From Kordia sp965283645 (GTDB taxonomy: Bacteria; Bacteroidota; Bacteroidia; Flavobacteriales; Flavobacteriaceae): a DNA stretch of 64,000 bases. Below, in pieces: positions 1 to 9,711 of the stretch. The stretch covers positions 4,774,001 to 4,838,000 of the forward strand of contig NZ_CBDIPG010000001.1 of assembly GCF_965283645.1 (NCBI RefSeq), in the 5' to 3' direction. Position 1 is the first letter of the stretch. Each line of letters starts with the position of its first letter. The position numbers and the translations under genes are program-made. The notes under the pieces were generated by a model. The model was not told the origin of the DNA and did no database searches. It saw only the letters and a list, made by a program, of their open reading frames with translations.

Positions 1-3000
1 TAAATAGCTTGAAACTTTCCAACTCTTTTTCATCGATAACGAGTTTGCAATCACAATCATTTTCAATGTAATTGATGCGCTCTTGCGGATATGAAATATC
101 TATAGGTACGTACGCGGCTCTTGATTTTAATATTCCAAAGATTGCGATTAATACTTGTTCGCTTCTCTCTAATTTTATTCCTATTAAATCATTGGATTGA
201 ATGTCATATTTTTGAATAAGATATTGCGCTAACAGAGTTGCTTCTTTGTTAAATTCTGTATAGGTTAGCTTCTTGTTTTTAAACACCAATGCTATATGAT
301 CAGGTGTTTTTGCTACCTGTTCTTCAAATAAATCAATGACCGTTTTATCTTTTGAATAAGCTACTTTTGTATCATTAAAATCTTCTAGTATTTGTTTCTT
401 TTCTTCTTCAATAATATATGTTAATGACGCTATGGAATTTTCCGAATTATCAATGGCTTTGCTCAGTACGTTTTCAAAATGCGTGAACATTCGTTCGATC
501 AAGAATTCGTCATAAATATCAGTATCGTATTCAATACTTAAGACTAAACCTTCTTTTTCTATAAACGTAAAACTTAGATCGAATTGAGACGTATTTCGAT
601 TCACTTCATAATCTTCAACCTGTATTCCTGAAAGATTGTGCTCTGTTTTTATGGTGTGAAGTTGTGCTTGATTTTGCAAAACAACCATTACATCAAATAA
701 TGGCGAACGCGACGTATCTCTTTGTAAATTTAGCTTGTTCACTAATTCATCAAAAGGATAGTTTTGATGTTCGTAAGCAGCTAATAAAGTTTGTTTTTGA
801 CGTTCTAATACATCTAAAAAGCGATAGGAACCTTCTACATTTGTTCGAATGGCTAAGGTGTTTAAATACAATCCTAGTTGTCCTTCTAAATCTGGATGTT
901 CTCTTCCTGCTATTGGAGTTCCTATTATGATATCGTTTTGGTTTGTATAACGATATAATAGTGTATTGATTCCAGCCATAATGGTCATAAACAAAGTAAC
1001 ATCTTTTGATTTTGAAAAGGTTGTTAACTTCTTTAAAAAAGATGTTGAAAAATGATGAGTTAGTGTATGTCCGTTATATGTTTTTACTTTTGGTCTGCTT
1101 TTGAAACTTGGGATATCTATAATTGGAAGTTCTCCTTGAAATTGAGAGCGCCAATAGGTTGCAGCAACTTTGTATTGTTCTTTTGTTAATGCTGACTGTA
1201 ACCAAACAGCATAATCTTTGTATTGAATTTCTAATTTTGGAACAATGTATTCTTTATTTTGAACTAAATTATTATAGGTTGAAATGACTTCAGATATTAC
1301 TAATTCCATTGACCAACCATCACCAATAATGTGATGCATGGTTAGTGAGAATATATGTTCTTTTTTTTGAGTTTTAAAAAGTACAGCTCTTACTAATAAT
1401 TCATTTGCTAAATCAAAAGCTTTGGCATGTTCTTCTTGTAAAACGTGCTCAATGTCTTTCTTTGTTTGATGAGTTATATCTTTTTCTAAAAGATTGAACT
1501 CAAAAAGATCTTCTTGTGTTATGTATTGATGAACTTCTCCTAATTCGTTGATTTTGAAATTCGTTCTTAGTATTTCATGACGCTTTATTAAGATTTTAAA
1601 AGCTTCTTCAAATTTTAGAATGTCTAAATCGCCTTTTAATGTAACTGCTCCAGGCATATTATAGGCTAAATTTCCACCTTCTAATTGGTTTAAAATCCAG
1701 ATTCTATGCTGCGATGTTGTTAATGGATAACATGATTTGGTTGCTGTTTTCGGAATTGGATGGTAACTACTATTGGATAGTTTTTTACTTAATTCTTCTA
1801 TTGTCGGACTTTCAAAGAACGACTTATATGTAATGCTCTTGTTTAGTTGTTTGTAAACGCTGTTAATTATTTGACCAACTAGCAAACTATGTCCGCCAAG
1901 TTCAAAGAAGTTATCAGTAATTCCTATTCTTTCGATACCTAATACTTTTTGCCATATGGCAACTAATTGTTTTTCTACTTCCGTACGAGGTGATGTGTAT
2001 TCTTTTTGAACAAGAGCTTCTGAGTTAATTTTTGGAAGTCCTTTTCTGTCTACCTTACCATTAGTTGTTAGCGGAATAGTATTTAATGCCATATAGTAAC
2101 TTGGAACCATATACGACGGTAGTTTGCTTTGCAGAAAATCTCTTAACGCTGATTTTTCTATGTCTGACTTAGAAACGTAATATGCAACCAGTTCTTTTTC
2201 TTGTTCCGTTTGACTTACATTTAATACAACTTGTTGAATTGCATCCGAAAACTGAATAATTGTGTTTTCTATTTCTTCTAATTCTATTCGAAAACCGCGT
2301 ATTTTAACTTGTGTATCTTTTCGTCCTAAAAACGCTATGTTTCCATCTGGCAGCCATTTGGCCAAATCTCCTGTGTCATACATGCGTTCTCCTTTTATAA
2401 AAGGATTTTCTATGAAGCGTTCTGCCGTTAAGTCTGGATTGTTTAGATAACCTCTTGCAACACCAGCTCCTGATACATATAATTTACCCGGAACACCTAT
2501 TGCCGTTGGCGCTAAATTAGCATCTAAGATATAGGTGTATGAATTTGAAATTGGCTTTCCTATAGGTATTGAAGTATATTTTTTGTTCTCAATAGCATAG
2601 GTTGTTGATAAGGTTGTATTTTCAGTTGGACCATATCCATTAAATAATTTAATTTTCGAACATTCTTTGTATAACCTTACAACATGAATTGGAGAAACAA
2701 CATCTCCTCCAACTAATAATTGATGTATTGCATCAAAAACACGTAAATCTTGATCGACAACTTGACTAAACCAAGAAGATGTCATGAATAAACTATTAAC
2801 AGCTAAGTTATTAATGAGTTCTTTGAGTTTGTCTGTATTTAATAAGTTCTCTTTAGAAGCAATTATCAATTTTGAGCCATTTAGTAGCGTTCCAAAATAT
2901 TCAATAATTGTTGCATCAAAAGAAGTTGAACCTGTACTTAGTAACGTATTATCTGAATTTAAAGGAAAATACAAACACGGCTTTACTAATCGAATAACAT

Positions 3001-4165
3001 TTCCATGTTCTACCATAACTCCTTTGGAATTTCCCGTTGTTCCAGAAGTGTACATTATATACGCTAAATGGTTAGACTTAGTAATCTTTTTTAGGTTTTG
3101 ATTACTGTACGTATCTTTATTTGTAGCAAAGCTTTTTAGTTTTTCCTCATCTATAACTACTTTACAAGCACTATGTTTTTCAATATAGTTTATACGTTCT
3201 TTCGGATAATTTATATCTATCGGAACATATGCTGCACCAGATTTTAGAATTCCTAAAATAGCGACTATTAGTTGCTCGCTTCTCTCTAATTTTATCCCAA
3301 TTAAATCATCTGGTTGAATGGTATAGGTTTCTCTTAAATTATGTGCTAACTGATTTACTTGCTCATTAAGTTCAGTATACGTTAGTTGTTTATCTTCAAA
3401 TACTAAGGCAATAGAAGTTGGAGTTTTTTCTACTTGTTCTTCAAATAAATCAATTATGGTTTTATCCTTTGGATATTCAACCTTAGTGTCATTAAATGAG
3501 TATAAAACTTCTTCTTTTTCCTGTTCAGATATAATAGGAAGTTTGTCGACTGTTGCATTTATGTAATTTTCAAGATTGCACAGCCAATTCTTTACATTAC
3601 CTAAAAAATGATTCGCAACATATTCTATTGTAAAATTATTGTCATAAGAAATAGAAATGGTAAGTCCGTCTTCTTTTTTATTAATCGTTAAGTAGAAAGG
3701 AAAATCACTTTTTTCATTCTGAGGCTTCTCATTGTAAGAAAAACCAAAAGAAGTATACCTGCTAAACGAATTGTCTTGTAGTACACTAGTGTCGAAGCTT
3801 GAATATTTAAAGACTTCTTGTACTTCTTGTTTAACTTTAGTAAGACTTTCTTTTAGTGTAGTAGCATTAAGAGATTGGAATTTGTATAGTAATACTTGTT
3901 TTTTCTCCGCGACTCCCGATGAAGCTATAAATTGTTGCGATTCGAAATAACGATTCAATAGCATGCTATACAATGTGAGAAGTACTGTAAACTCTGCCGC
4001 TTTATTGTTAGAAGTGAGTTTGTTAAAATAAGATAGTTCCTCTTTTTTTATGCTAAGTTCTTCGGTTTCAAACAGTGTTAATGAACTATCGTTAATGATA
4101 GGACATAACTTTAGCTTATTGATCCAGTAGTTGTCTATTAATTTATTTTCTAAACTTCTATTCAA
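1..4165 (-). CDS. Non-ribosomal peptide synthetase, N-terminal part (runs off left edge)
   Basis: Open on the minus strand from about 4165 to the window edge, so the 3' end is missing. Reading the complement gives, in order: a shortened condensation-like region without the HHxxxDG motif (about 4165-3500); a complete adenylation domain with the A3 motif YTSGTTGNSKG near 3060 and an NGYGPTE motif near 2630; a carrier domain with LGGHSLL near 1890 (the serine takes phosphopantetheine); a full condensation domain with HHIIGDGWS near 1330; and the first part of a second adenylation domain. It should load and condense amino acids, starting with A1. No in-frame ATG lies at the 5' end. An in-frame TAA sits 6 bases before TTG at 4165, so TTG is the likely start (Met-Asn-Arg-Ser); the next ATG, near 3965, would cut into the domain. 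The amino acid substrates are not predicted. Confidence 0.93.
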   Translation of the reverse strand, partial: MNRSLENKLIDNYWINKLKLCPIINDSSLTLFETEELSIKKEELSYFNKLTSNNKAAEFTVLLTLYSMLLNRYFESQQFIASSGVAEKKQVLLYKFQSLNATTLKESLTKVKQEVQEVFKYSSFDTSVLQDNSFSRYTSFGFSYNEKPQNEKSDFPFYLTINKKEDGLTISISYDNNFTIEYVANHFLGNVKNWLCNLENYINATVDKLPIISEQEKEEVLYSFNDTKVEYPKDKTIIDLFEEQVEKTPTSIALVFEDKQLTYTELNEQVNQLAHNLRETYTIQPDDLIGIKLERSEQLIVAILGILKSGAAYVPIDINYPKERINYIEKHSACKVVIDEEKLKSFATNKDTYSNQNLKKITKSNHLAYIMYTSGTTGNSKGVMVEHGNVIRLVKPCLYFPLNSDNTLLSTGSTSFDATIIEYFGTLLNGSKLIIASKENLLNTDKLKELINNLAVNSLFMTSSWFSQVVDQDLRVFDAIHQLLVGGDVVSPIHVVRLYKECSKIKLFNGYGPTENTTLSTTYAIENKKYTSIPIGKPISNSYTYILDANLAPTAIGVPGKLYVSGAGVARGYLNNPDLTAERFIENPFIKGERMYDTGDLAKWLPDGNIAFLGRKDTQVKIRGFRIELEEIENTIIQFSDAIQQVVLNVSQTEQEKELVAYYVSKSDIEKSALRDFLQSKLPSYMVPSYYMALNTIPLTTNGKVDRKGLPKINSEALVQKEYTSPRTEVEKQLVAIWQKVLGIERIGITDNFFELGGHSLLVGQIINSVYKQLNKSITYKSFFESPTIEELSKKLSNSSYHPIPKTATKSCYPLTTSQHRIWILNQLEGGNLAYNMPGAVTLKGDLDILKFEEAFKILIKRHEILRTNFKINELGEVHQYITQEDLFEFNLLEKDITHQTKKDIEHVLQEEHAKAFDLANELLVRAVLFKTQKKEHIFSLTMHHIIGDGWSMELVISEVISTYNNLVQNKEYIVPKLEIQYKDYAVWLQSALTKEQYKVAATYWRSQFQGELPIIDIPSFKSRPKVKTYNGHTLTHHFSTSFLKKLTTFSKSKDVTLFMTIMAGINTLLYRYTNQNDIIIGTPIAGREHPDLEGQLGLYLNTLAIRTNVEGSYRFLDVLERQKQTLLAAYEHQNYPFDELVNKLNLQRDTSRSPLFDVMVVLQNQAQLHTIKTEHNLSGIQVEDYEVNRNTSQFDLSFTFIEKEGLVLSIEYDTDIYDEFLIERMFTHFENVLSKAIDNSENSIASLTYIIEEEKKQILEDFNDTKVAYSKDKTVIDLFEEQVAKTPDHIALVFKNKKLTYTEFNKEATLLAQYLIQKYDIQSNDLIGIKLERSEQVLIAIFGILKSRAAYVPIDISYPQERINYIENDCDCKLVIDEKELESFKLF

Positions 4166-4932
4166 AATATATTAAATTTTTTGAGCTGTATTTACTTCTT
4201 CAAAGTACCATGAAGGAATACTTGTCGTACAATTTCGTTGCAATGAGTTTGTGTTTGTAATACCTTAAGTGTTTTTTTCAAAAACGAATGTAAGCACAGG
4301 TTCTGTTAACAGAAGTTGCTTTTTAAATTCTAAAAAAAGAATTAATCGTAACAAAAAGATAAGAAGGAAATAAAGATTTTAAAACAGTTTTTTTGATCAT
4401 TTACTGCTGTGTTTTTTCTACTTAAAGTAAAAAAGATTTCTATGGAAATTTAGTGTAAAGATTTATATTTTTTCTCTCAACGAGATTTTAAAAGCAATAC
4501 ATATAAATCAATGAAAGGACTCAAAATCAGTATTATAAATTTTAAGTTTAGACAAAAGCTACGCTGTCCTCACTTACATGAAGTTGTTGCTTGCTGTTAT
4601 CTGAAATAGGGGGAATTGGTAATTTTTTACTTCTAATTTTTCAAGAGTTAAATATCTTAATATTGTTTTTTATAAACAAATTTTATAGTGATAAAATATT
4701 AGGGAGTTATACAATCATGCAGAAACCATAATTACAACCGCGCATGTGGTGCCTGTATAGATAAATCATGTTCTCTTGAGTACGAAACGAAAAATAAACT
4801 AAAACAATAAGGCAAACTATTTATTTCAGCTTGCTTTCTATTTATTTGTGATCATGGCAGGATTATTTCATGATCCTAAAAACGCTCCGCGTTGAGAATC
4901 AAAAAACAATATTTTACTTCGTTGCAAAAAAA
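4166..4932. other. Intergenic region upstream of the NRPS gene
   Basis: About 770 bases without a supportable gene. It must hold the NRPS promoter. A short open frame near 4710-4800 has several cysteines but no start codon, so I do not call it. No other repeat or hairpin stands out apart from the terminator and repeat that follow. Confidence 0.5.
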
Positions 4933-4962
4933 GAAGCGAGCTTCATTTTTGAAACTCGCTTC
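4933..4962 (-). terminator. Hairpin terminator, minus-strand orientation
   Basis: An 8 bp stem (GAAGCGAG / CTCGCTTC) is followed, when read on the minus strand, by a run of seven T. It lies about 130 bases after the stop of the PI-PLC-like gene and next to repeat copy 1. A smaller GAATC-T6-GATTC hairpin sits between it and the repeat (4968-4983). Confidence 0.7.
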
Positions 4963-4987
4963 ATATTGAATCTTTTTTGATTCATTT

Positions 4988-5086
4988 GTGACCGCGAGCT
5001 TTCAAAGTTCGAACTTTTTGATTGAGGATTTAAAGGCTATTAACGTGTTTGTAAAAGAACACATCACTTTATTAATTGTCGTTTAA
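4988..5086 (+). repeat. Dispersed ~99 bp element, copy 1
   Basis: First of five copies (also at 9712, 10428, 12586 and 23698), all in the same orientation. All share the invariant core CAAAGTTCGAACTTTTTG, which contains the 14 bp palindrome AAAGTTCGAACTTT. Read forward it is a 32-codon frame from GTG to TAA. The reverse strand is also open, ending in KKFEL-stop. A hairpin terminator adjoins its left side. It ends 3 bases from the PI-PLC stop codon. It could be a REP-like element, a microprotein or the 3' end of a small minus-strand transcript. Confidence 0.75.
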
Positions 5087-5088
5087 AA

Positions 5089-6513
5089 TCATCTAAGTTT
5101 TTCTTTCAATGCTTCCACAACTACGGCTGTTAATGCAGGATCATAAAAGTCATTATATGCAGCAACCAATGCACCTTGATTATCTTTTTTGATATTATTA
5201 TTCATTATCCAAGGATAAGTAAGCATATCAGTAGCAGGTTTTGTAGCAAATAAAGGCGAAGTAGCTTGGAAATTTCCTGTTCCGATTCTTGCCATTCCGC
5301 CTTTTGTTGCGGTTGCGGTTAATTGCAATGACATTTCTATTAGGTCCTTTCCGCTCCAAGAATCTTTGTTAAGATCTTTTATTGCATTTATTACGTTTTT
5401 AGAGTTTGATGATTGATACTGTTTATCACTATAAGAGCCTTTAACTTTAATTCCTTTTCCAGCACCTAAAATTTTATTATTTCCAATAACTATTAATCTT
5501 TCTTGAGTATTGATTAATTCTTCTACTGATTTTTTTAAAGAAGATTTATCTCCAACTTTTAAAGAAGAGTCGTGTTGTTTAATTACATCAGCCATGATTT
5601 TATCCAACTCCTTTTTTGTAGCAAGTTCTATTGCATCTGCTATGCCGTTAGACACAGCATTAATAACTACAATTTCTTTAGGATTTTTATCTAAAAAATT
5701 AACAATTTGAGATAATGTGGAATGATATGTTTCTCCAGGAACAATTCCATGTATATGCCTTACCTCATTTTTATACTTTTGAAATATTAATTCTAAAGCG
5801 GCAGCACCTCCAATACCAACCATTCCAAATAATAGTTTTAAATACCATGGAAGACCATCTGCATACAACCTAAGAGCCCAACCATCGGTTAACTTTCCTG
5901 GTCTAAAATCAAAGATTCTTGAACCTAAAGCTAATTGATTTCCTATGGAATCTTTTTGTGTATTGGCGAAAGCCGCAAAATAATGATTTGGCTGAGAGAG
6001 ATACATTCCTGAGTCATGTGAACCAGGTAATATCATGTCTGATAGTTTTAAATTTTTATACTTATCAGTGCCAATATCATTAAATAATTTTTCCATCCAT
6101 CTACTCTGATTTTCTGAAATCGTTCCATAAAATTGGTGAGCGTTGGTAAGCCCTGCCATTGTTCCTGAATCTGAATAATATAAACCAAAAGATGCGCAAA
6201 AATCACTGTGAATTATTGAAGGAATAGCTAAATTGTTGATATCTTCATCATTAATATTCCCTGTCATTCCCGACACTTGTATTGATCTTTCATAGACACG
6301 CTTACTTCCTTTGTAAAACTCTAAACTTAATCGATCATTCTCACCTACAACATACCCAGGCATTTCATAATGATCTTTATTGTATTTATAGTTCGTTCGA
6401 TATGGATATTTGTGATGTTCATCAGATTTATAACTATGATATACTGTTTTTACTCCTTGGGTACTAAATCCTTTCGTGGAAAAAGTATACAAATCGACTC
6501 TTTTTGATGGCAT
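5089..6513 (-). CDS. PI-PLC X-domain-like phosphodiesterase
   Basis: 474 residues. The middle has the hallmarks of the phosphatidylinositol-specific phospholipase C X domain: LPGSHDSGMY with the first catalytic histidine, GSRIFDFRP matching the usual GVRYFDLR segment, and RHIHGIVPGET with the second histidine, followed by the FLDKNPKEIVVIN strand. Family members cleave phosphoinositides or glycosyl-PI by acid/base catalysis. The first ~120 residues (Tyr-, Lys- and His-rich, beta-like) are not recognised and there is no clear signal peptide. ATG start at 6513. It stands alone, with a 10 bp palindrome about 130 bases upstream. Substrate unknown. Confidence 0.8.
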   Translation of the reverse strand: MPSKRVDLYTFSTKGFSTQGVKTVYHSYKSDEHHKYPYRTNYKYNKDHYEMPGYVVGENDRLSLEFYKGSKRVYERSIQVSGMTGNINDEDINNLAIPSIIHSDFCASFGLYYSDSGTMAGLTNAHQFYGTISENQSRWMEKLFNDIGTDKYKNLKLSDMILPGSHDSGMYLSQPNHYFAAFANTQKDSIGNQLALGSRIFDFRPGKLTDGWALRLYADGLPWYLKLLFGMVGIGGAAALELIFQKYKNEVRHIHGIVPGETYHSTLSQIVNFLDKNPKEIVVINAVSNGIADAIELATKKELDKIMADVIKQHDSSLKVGDKSSLKKSVEELINTQERLIVIGNNKILGAGKGIKVKGSYSDKQYQSSNSKNVINAIKDLNKDSWSGKDLIEMSLQLTATATKGGMARIGTGNFQATSPLFATKPATDMLTYPWIMNNNIKKDNQGALVAAYNDFYDPALTAVVVEALKEKLR

Positions 6514-6640
6514 AATAACTTACATTTAAAAATGGTTCCTACTCTATTTTAGGCTTTTCGAATTCCGCCTTTTGTCTGATACAAATATCAAGAGAAGCAA
6601 CAAACCTATCTATAGGGCTTTTACCGTATTTAAAATACTA

Positions 6641-6650
6641 GGGAATTCCC
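6641..6650. promoter_or_regulatory. Palindrome GGGAATTCCC upstream of PI-PLC-like gene
   Basis: A perfect 10 bp palindrome about 130 bases before the PI-PLC-like start, next to an AT-rich stretch. Its position suits an operator for that minus-strand gene. There is one copy here and nothing independent to support it. Confidence 0.3.
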
Positions 6651-6726
6651 GATGCCACTTTTTTGCTAAAGAATAACATGTCAATCAAAAAACATAAAAG
6701 CCTTTTTATCAAATCATTAAACACAA

Positions 6727-6765
6727 AAAAAAGGAAGTTATCTTATATGAAGACAACTTCCTTTT
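6727..6765 (-). terminator. Terminator of the two-component operon
   Basis: A 12 bp perfect stem (AAAAAGGAAGTT / AACTTCCTTTTT) about 30 bases after the response regulator stop codon, with A and T runs on both sides, so it could work in both directions. Confidence 0.85.
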
Positions 6766-6796
6766 TGTAATTGTAAAAATTAATATGAAACCTTAA

Positions 6797-7486
6797 TTAA
6801 TCTAAAAGTATTAGAGTGTTTGGATCAACTAGATTGTTTTGAATGGCGTAAATGATAAGTCCAACTGAGTTTTTAACTCCAGTTTTTATAAGTAGATTGC
6901 TTTTGTGCATTTCTACTGTTTTTGGTGAGATAAATAATTTTTCAGCAATTTCTTTCGTCGTCAATTGTTGACACACTAATTGCAATACTTCTAATTCTCG
7001 TTCAGACAAACTATCTTTTGAATCAAGATAAATTTTAGGGCTTTTGGGAGATACTTGTTCGCGTAGACTTACTATTTGTTCTTCTGAAAAATAGTGTCCA
7101 TGTTGTTGTACTTTGTAGATAACTTCAATTAATTCTTCAGGATCTATTTCTTTTGGTAAAAAGGCATCACAACCTAATTTCAACATTTGCCCCATATAAT
7201 ACGGATCATAATGACTGGACATGACGATAACTTTTGGTTTTTCTGATCTTTTAGAAAGTGCTTCCAAAACATCTAGTCCGCTGCCATTGTTCATGCGTAA
7301 ATCAAGAAGAATGACTTCTGGCATTGTTACATGATTATTTAGTTTTTCTAAAAAACTATTTCCGCTATTGACAGTATACAGTGTTTTAATAGTACTGTTT
7401 CGTTCAAAAAAATCTACTAATAAATTTGCTACCATCGTGTCATCATCAATGATTGCAATATTGATTGTAAGTGTATTATCTTTCAT
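6797..7486 (-). CDS. NarL/LuxR-family response regulator
   Basis: 229 residues. The receiver domain (about 8-125) has the acidic pocket IIDDD, the phospho-acceptor Asp62 in VILLDLRM, a serine in VIVMSS and the conserved Lys112 in LPKE. A LuxR-type helix-turn-helix follows (about 158-220: LSERELEVLQLV ... TTKEIAEKLFISPKTVEMHKSNLL). It is the last gene of a four-gene operon, 3 bases after the histidine kinase, which is its obvious partner. Targets are unknown. Proteins of this type bind short palindromes, so the TTACGG-N4-CCGTAA sites in this window are one thing to test. Confidence 0.95.
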   Translation of the reverse strand: MKDNTLTINIAIIDDDTMVANLLVDFFERNSTIKTLYTVNSGNSFLEKLNNHVTMPEVILLDLRMNNGSGLDVLEALSKRSEKPKVIVMSSHYDPYYMGQMLKLGCDAFLPKEIDPEELIEVIYKVQQHGHYFSEEQIVSLREQVSPKSPKIYLDSKDSLSERELEVLQLVCQQLTTKEIAEKLFISPKTVEMHKSNLLIKTGVKNSVGLIIYAIQNNLVDPNTLILLD

Positions 7487-7489
7487 CTA

Positions 7490-8242
7490 CTAAGTTTTGT
7501 TTACTGGCATTTTTAATAAAAAACACGTTCTGATATTTGGAATACTTTTAAATTTATAACTTCCATTTAATAACTGCGTACGTGCTGTAATGTTTTTAAA
7601 CCCTAATCCTTTCGAATTAGAATCTTCAAATCCAACACCATTATCTTCAATTTTTAACGCAATGTATTCTTTAGTAATTCGCAATAGAAATATAATCTGA
7701 TTTGCCTCCGCATGTTTTAAAATGTTTGTGGTGACTTCTTGCACAATTCTCAATAATTGAAGCTTTGTATTAGCATCTATTTCATCTTTACTAAGAACTA
7801 CTTTATGTGTTTTAATTGTACTATCTGATCCCAAGCCATTAATTACTTTATGAAGTAATTCTTGCAGTGAAGTTTCCTCTATAAATGGCGGCATTAGATC
7901 ATGTGAAATAAGTCGCACCGTTTTTATACATTCTTTCAGTTTTGTGTTTATAGCTTTCTCATCATCTTTTTTTGAAAGCCTGATGACATTTAACTGTGAA
8001 ACCAATCCGTCATGTATATCTTGAGCAATTCTATTTCTTTCTTTTTCTTGTGTAAGAATGGTTGTCTTTAATAATTCTTTTTGGTACTCTAATTTATTCT
8101 CATTAAGTCTTTGTTCTTTTTTGAGTATATTTTTATAGAACAATCGTATGAGTATAATAATAAAAAATACCAAGCCCATTACGAACAGTATCACAAACCA
8201 CATCCAAAACTCGGTACCTTCTATTTCTTGCCTAACTTGCAT
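7490..8242 (-). CDS. NarX-type sensor histidine kinase
   Basis: 250 residues. One N-terminal membrane segment (about 12-35) is followed by a short coiled linker, then a HisKA_3 dimerisation helix with His77 in ERNRIAQDIHDGL, the phosphorylation site of this family. The ATP-binding domain has the N-box region TNILKHAEAN, the G1 motif EDNGVGF and the GLGFKNITAR segment. It has no sensing domain of its own. The upstream membrane protein, whose gene overlaps this one by 22 bases, may supply the input. ATG at 8242. Confidence 0.93.
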   Translation of the reverse strand: MQVRQEIEGTEFWMWFVILFVMGLVFFIIILIRLFYKNILKKEQRLNENKLEYQKELLKTTILTQEKERNRIAQDIHDGLVSQLNVIRLSKKDDEKAINTKLKECIKTVRLISHDLMPPFIEETSLQELLHKVINGLGSDSTIKTHKVVLSKDEIDANTKLQLLRIVQEVTTNILKHAEANQIIFLLRITKEYIALKIEDNGVGFEDSNSKGLGFKNITARTQLLNGSYKFKSIPNIRTCFLLKMPVNKT

Positions 8243-8853
8243 CCAAAGTAAATTAATGAAATATAAAATAATTGAATCAAAAAGAATCTAAACAGCCCAA
8301 TACGCACATCACTAAGTATATTGTTATCCAAGAGAAATTTTAGCATGACGAATAGAATGATTTCCAACGAAAAGAATAGGAAAATAATAGCATGTAAAAT
8401 AAATTCTTTAAAATTATACGGTATCGTCTGTTTCATTAATCTAACAAAATAAAATATTGGATATAGAAGTACTAATAGTTCTATGATTGCTGTATAATGA
8501 AGTACAAAGTTTGGATTTTCATCATGAATATATACAATTCCTATAAGCATTGTTATTAATACAATACTCATCATAATCTTGTATGATTTTTTATTTAAAA
8601 ATGATAAAGATAATCCATCATATATACTGTGAATTAAAAGTAAATACAGAGGTCCAGAGAAATAAAAAGTCCACAAATGATCACTATTACTTTTTTGTGT
8701 CAACACAAAGGAAAACACTTCTAAGGCTAATAACCCAATTACTCCGAATAGTATTCCTTTGTAATTTTTATTATATACCAACAACAGCGTTCCTATTGAT
8801 AATATAACTAAGGGAGTAATTTTAATAATTTGAATTAACGTTTCGGTTGTCAT
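8221..8853 (-). CDS. Multi-pass membrane protein, possible sensor partner of the kinase
   Basis: 210 residues, mostly hydrophobic, with about six or seven membrane helices (near 10-26, 32-52, 62-78, 90-110, 117-138, 150-172, 182-204). No family is recognised. It overlaps the kinase gene by 22 bases and its own ATG overlaps the stop of the preceding gene (TAATG), so the genes are translationally coupled. The size resembles 7TM input modules found with short histidine kinases. The sensing role is inferred from context only. Confidence 0.75.
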   Translation of the reverse strand: MTTETLIQIIKITPLVILSIGTLLLVYNKNYKGILFGVIGLLALEVFSFVLTQKSNSDHLWTFYFSGPLYLLLIHSIYDGLSLSFLNKKSYKIMMSIVLITMLIGIVYIHDENPNFVLHYTAIIELLVLLYPIFYFVRLMKQTIPYNFKEFILHAIIFLFFSLEIILFVMLKFLLDNNILSDVRIGLFRFFLIQLFYISLIYFGCKLGKK

Positions 8854-9614
8854 TAATAGTCAGGTAACAGCGAATATTTTTCTTTATTATATGATTTATG
8901 ATCTGTGCATAAACATGAACGATCTGCAAAATACTCTTTTGTATTGTCTGAGTCAGTTATGTTTGTGACAATTATATCAATCATATAATCAGACATTTTT
9001 GATACTGCATAGTGTAAACCATTTTCATCTTTTGCTTCTCGATCTTTAATACGTTTTAAGCCAAAAAAATGATGTGCATAGTCTGACTTTGTCGTTTTAC
9101 CATTTTCTTCAGGTTCAAAAATCCCAACTAAATCTTCAAATGGGTTTGCAATCATTGGAAAATAGATTCTTTCATTGCTACGCAAACCTTTATACTTAAT
9201 AGATAACCAATTGTGTGAGAACATTTTCCAACGGAAACTTCTGTTCAATGCTTCTACTAATGGAAGCAAATAATCTTGGTTAGCATTTGGTGCTACTTCT
9301 AAGTTTTGATAACATTTTAATACTTCTCTAGATTCTAATTCTCCTATATGATTAGAGAGTTCTTTTTCAAAGACAAAATCATGCGCGCTTTCTTTATCTG
9401 ATACGTCATCAATAACTAAAATTTTAAATTTCCCGTCTTCAATTCCAAAATAATAATGTACATAATTTGGATTTTTTGCTTTCATTTTTTCATATTCTTT
9501 CCGATCAATATGAAATGAAAAACCTGAATTTAAATGGTTTGAAATTTCTAATACATTCCTTGTGTCTAATAGATTTTGCCAGTTTTGAGTGTAGTTAAGA
9601 TACGTTTTATTCAT
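8853..9614 (-). CDS. Hypothetical soluble protein, first gene of the two-component operon
   Basis: 253 residues with no signal peptide or membrane segment, and not recognised. It is rich in charged and aromatic residues, with a C-terminal Cys-x-Cys (SCLCTDH). The string YFGIEDGKFKILVIDDVSD resembles no receiver domain because the rest of the fold is absent. It starts the operon at 9614 and is coupled by TAATG to the membrane protein gene. It could be a cytosolic input protein of the signalling pathway. Confidence 0.7.
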   Translation of the reverse strand: MNKTYLNYTQNWQNLLDTRNVLEISNHLNSGFSFHIDRKEYEKMKAKNPNYVHYYFGIEDGKFKILVIDDVSDKESAHDFVFEKELSNHIGELESREVLKCYQNLEVAPNANQDYLLPLVEALNRSFRWKMFSHNWLSIKYKGLRSNERIYFPMIANPFEDLVGIFEPEENGKTTKSDYAHHFFGLKRIKDREAKDENGLHYAVSKMSDYMIDIIVTNITDSDNTKEYFADRSCLCTDHKSYNKEKYSLLPDY

Positions 9615-9662
9615 TTTTATGTGTAAAATTAATAAGTATCTAAATTTACTTTTTTTAAATTA

Positions 9663-9690
9663 AAAAGCCCTGCTAAATAGCAGGGCTTTT
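9663..9690 (-). terminator. Hairpin terminator next to repeat copy 2
   Basis: A 13 bp stem (AAAAGCCCTGCTA / TAGCAGGGCTTTT) with a two-base loop and T runs on both strands. It lies in the divergent gap between the operon starting at 9614 and the gene at 9851, where no protein gene ends. What it terminates is unclear unless repeat copy 2 is transcribed. Confidence 0.75.
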
Positions 9691-9711
9691 CTATAGAAAG
9701 AAATTTCTGTA

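Noticed and set aside
664..3101. Plus-strand frames inside the NRPS gene
   Set aside because: They lie antisense to clear adenylation and condensation motifs.
4715..4800. Cysteine-rich peptide gene near the NRPS
   Set aside because: The frame (CRNHNYNRACGACIDKSC) has an in-frame TAG and no start codon upstream; no leader peptide is visible.
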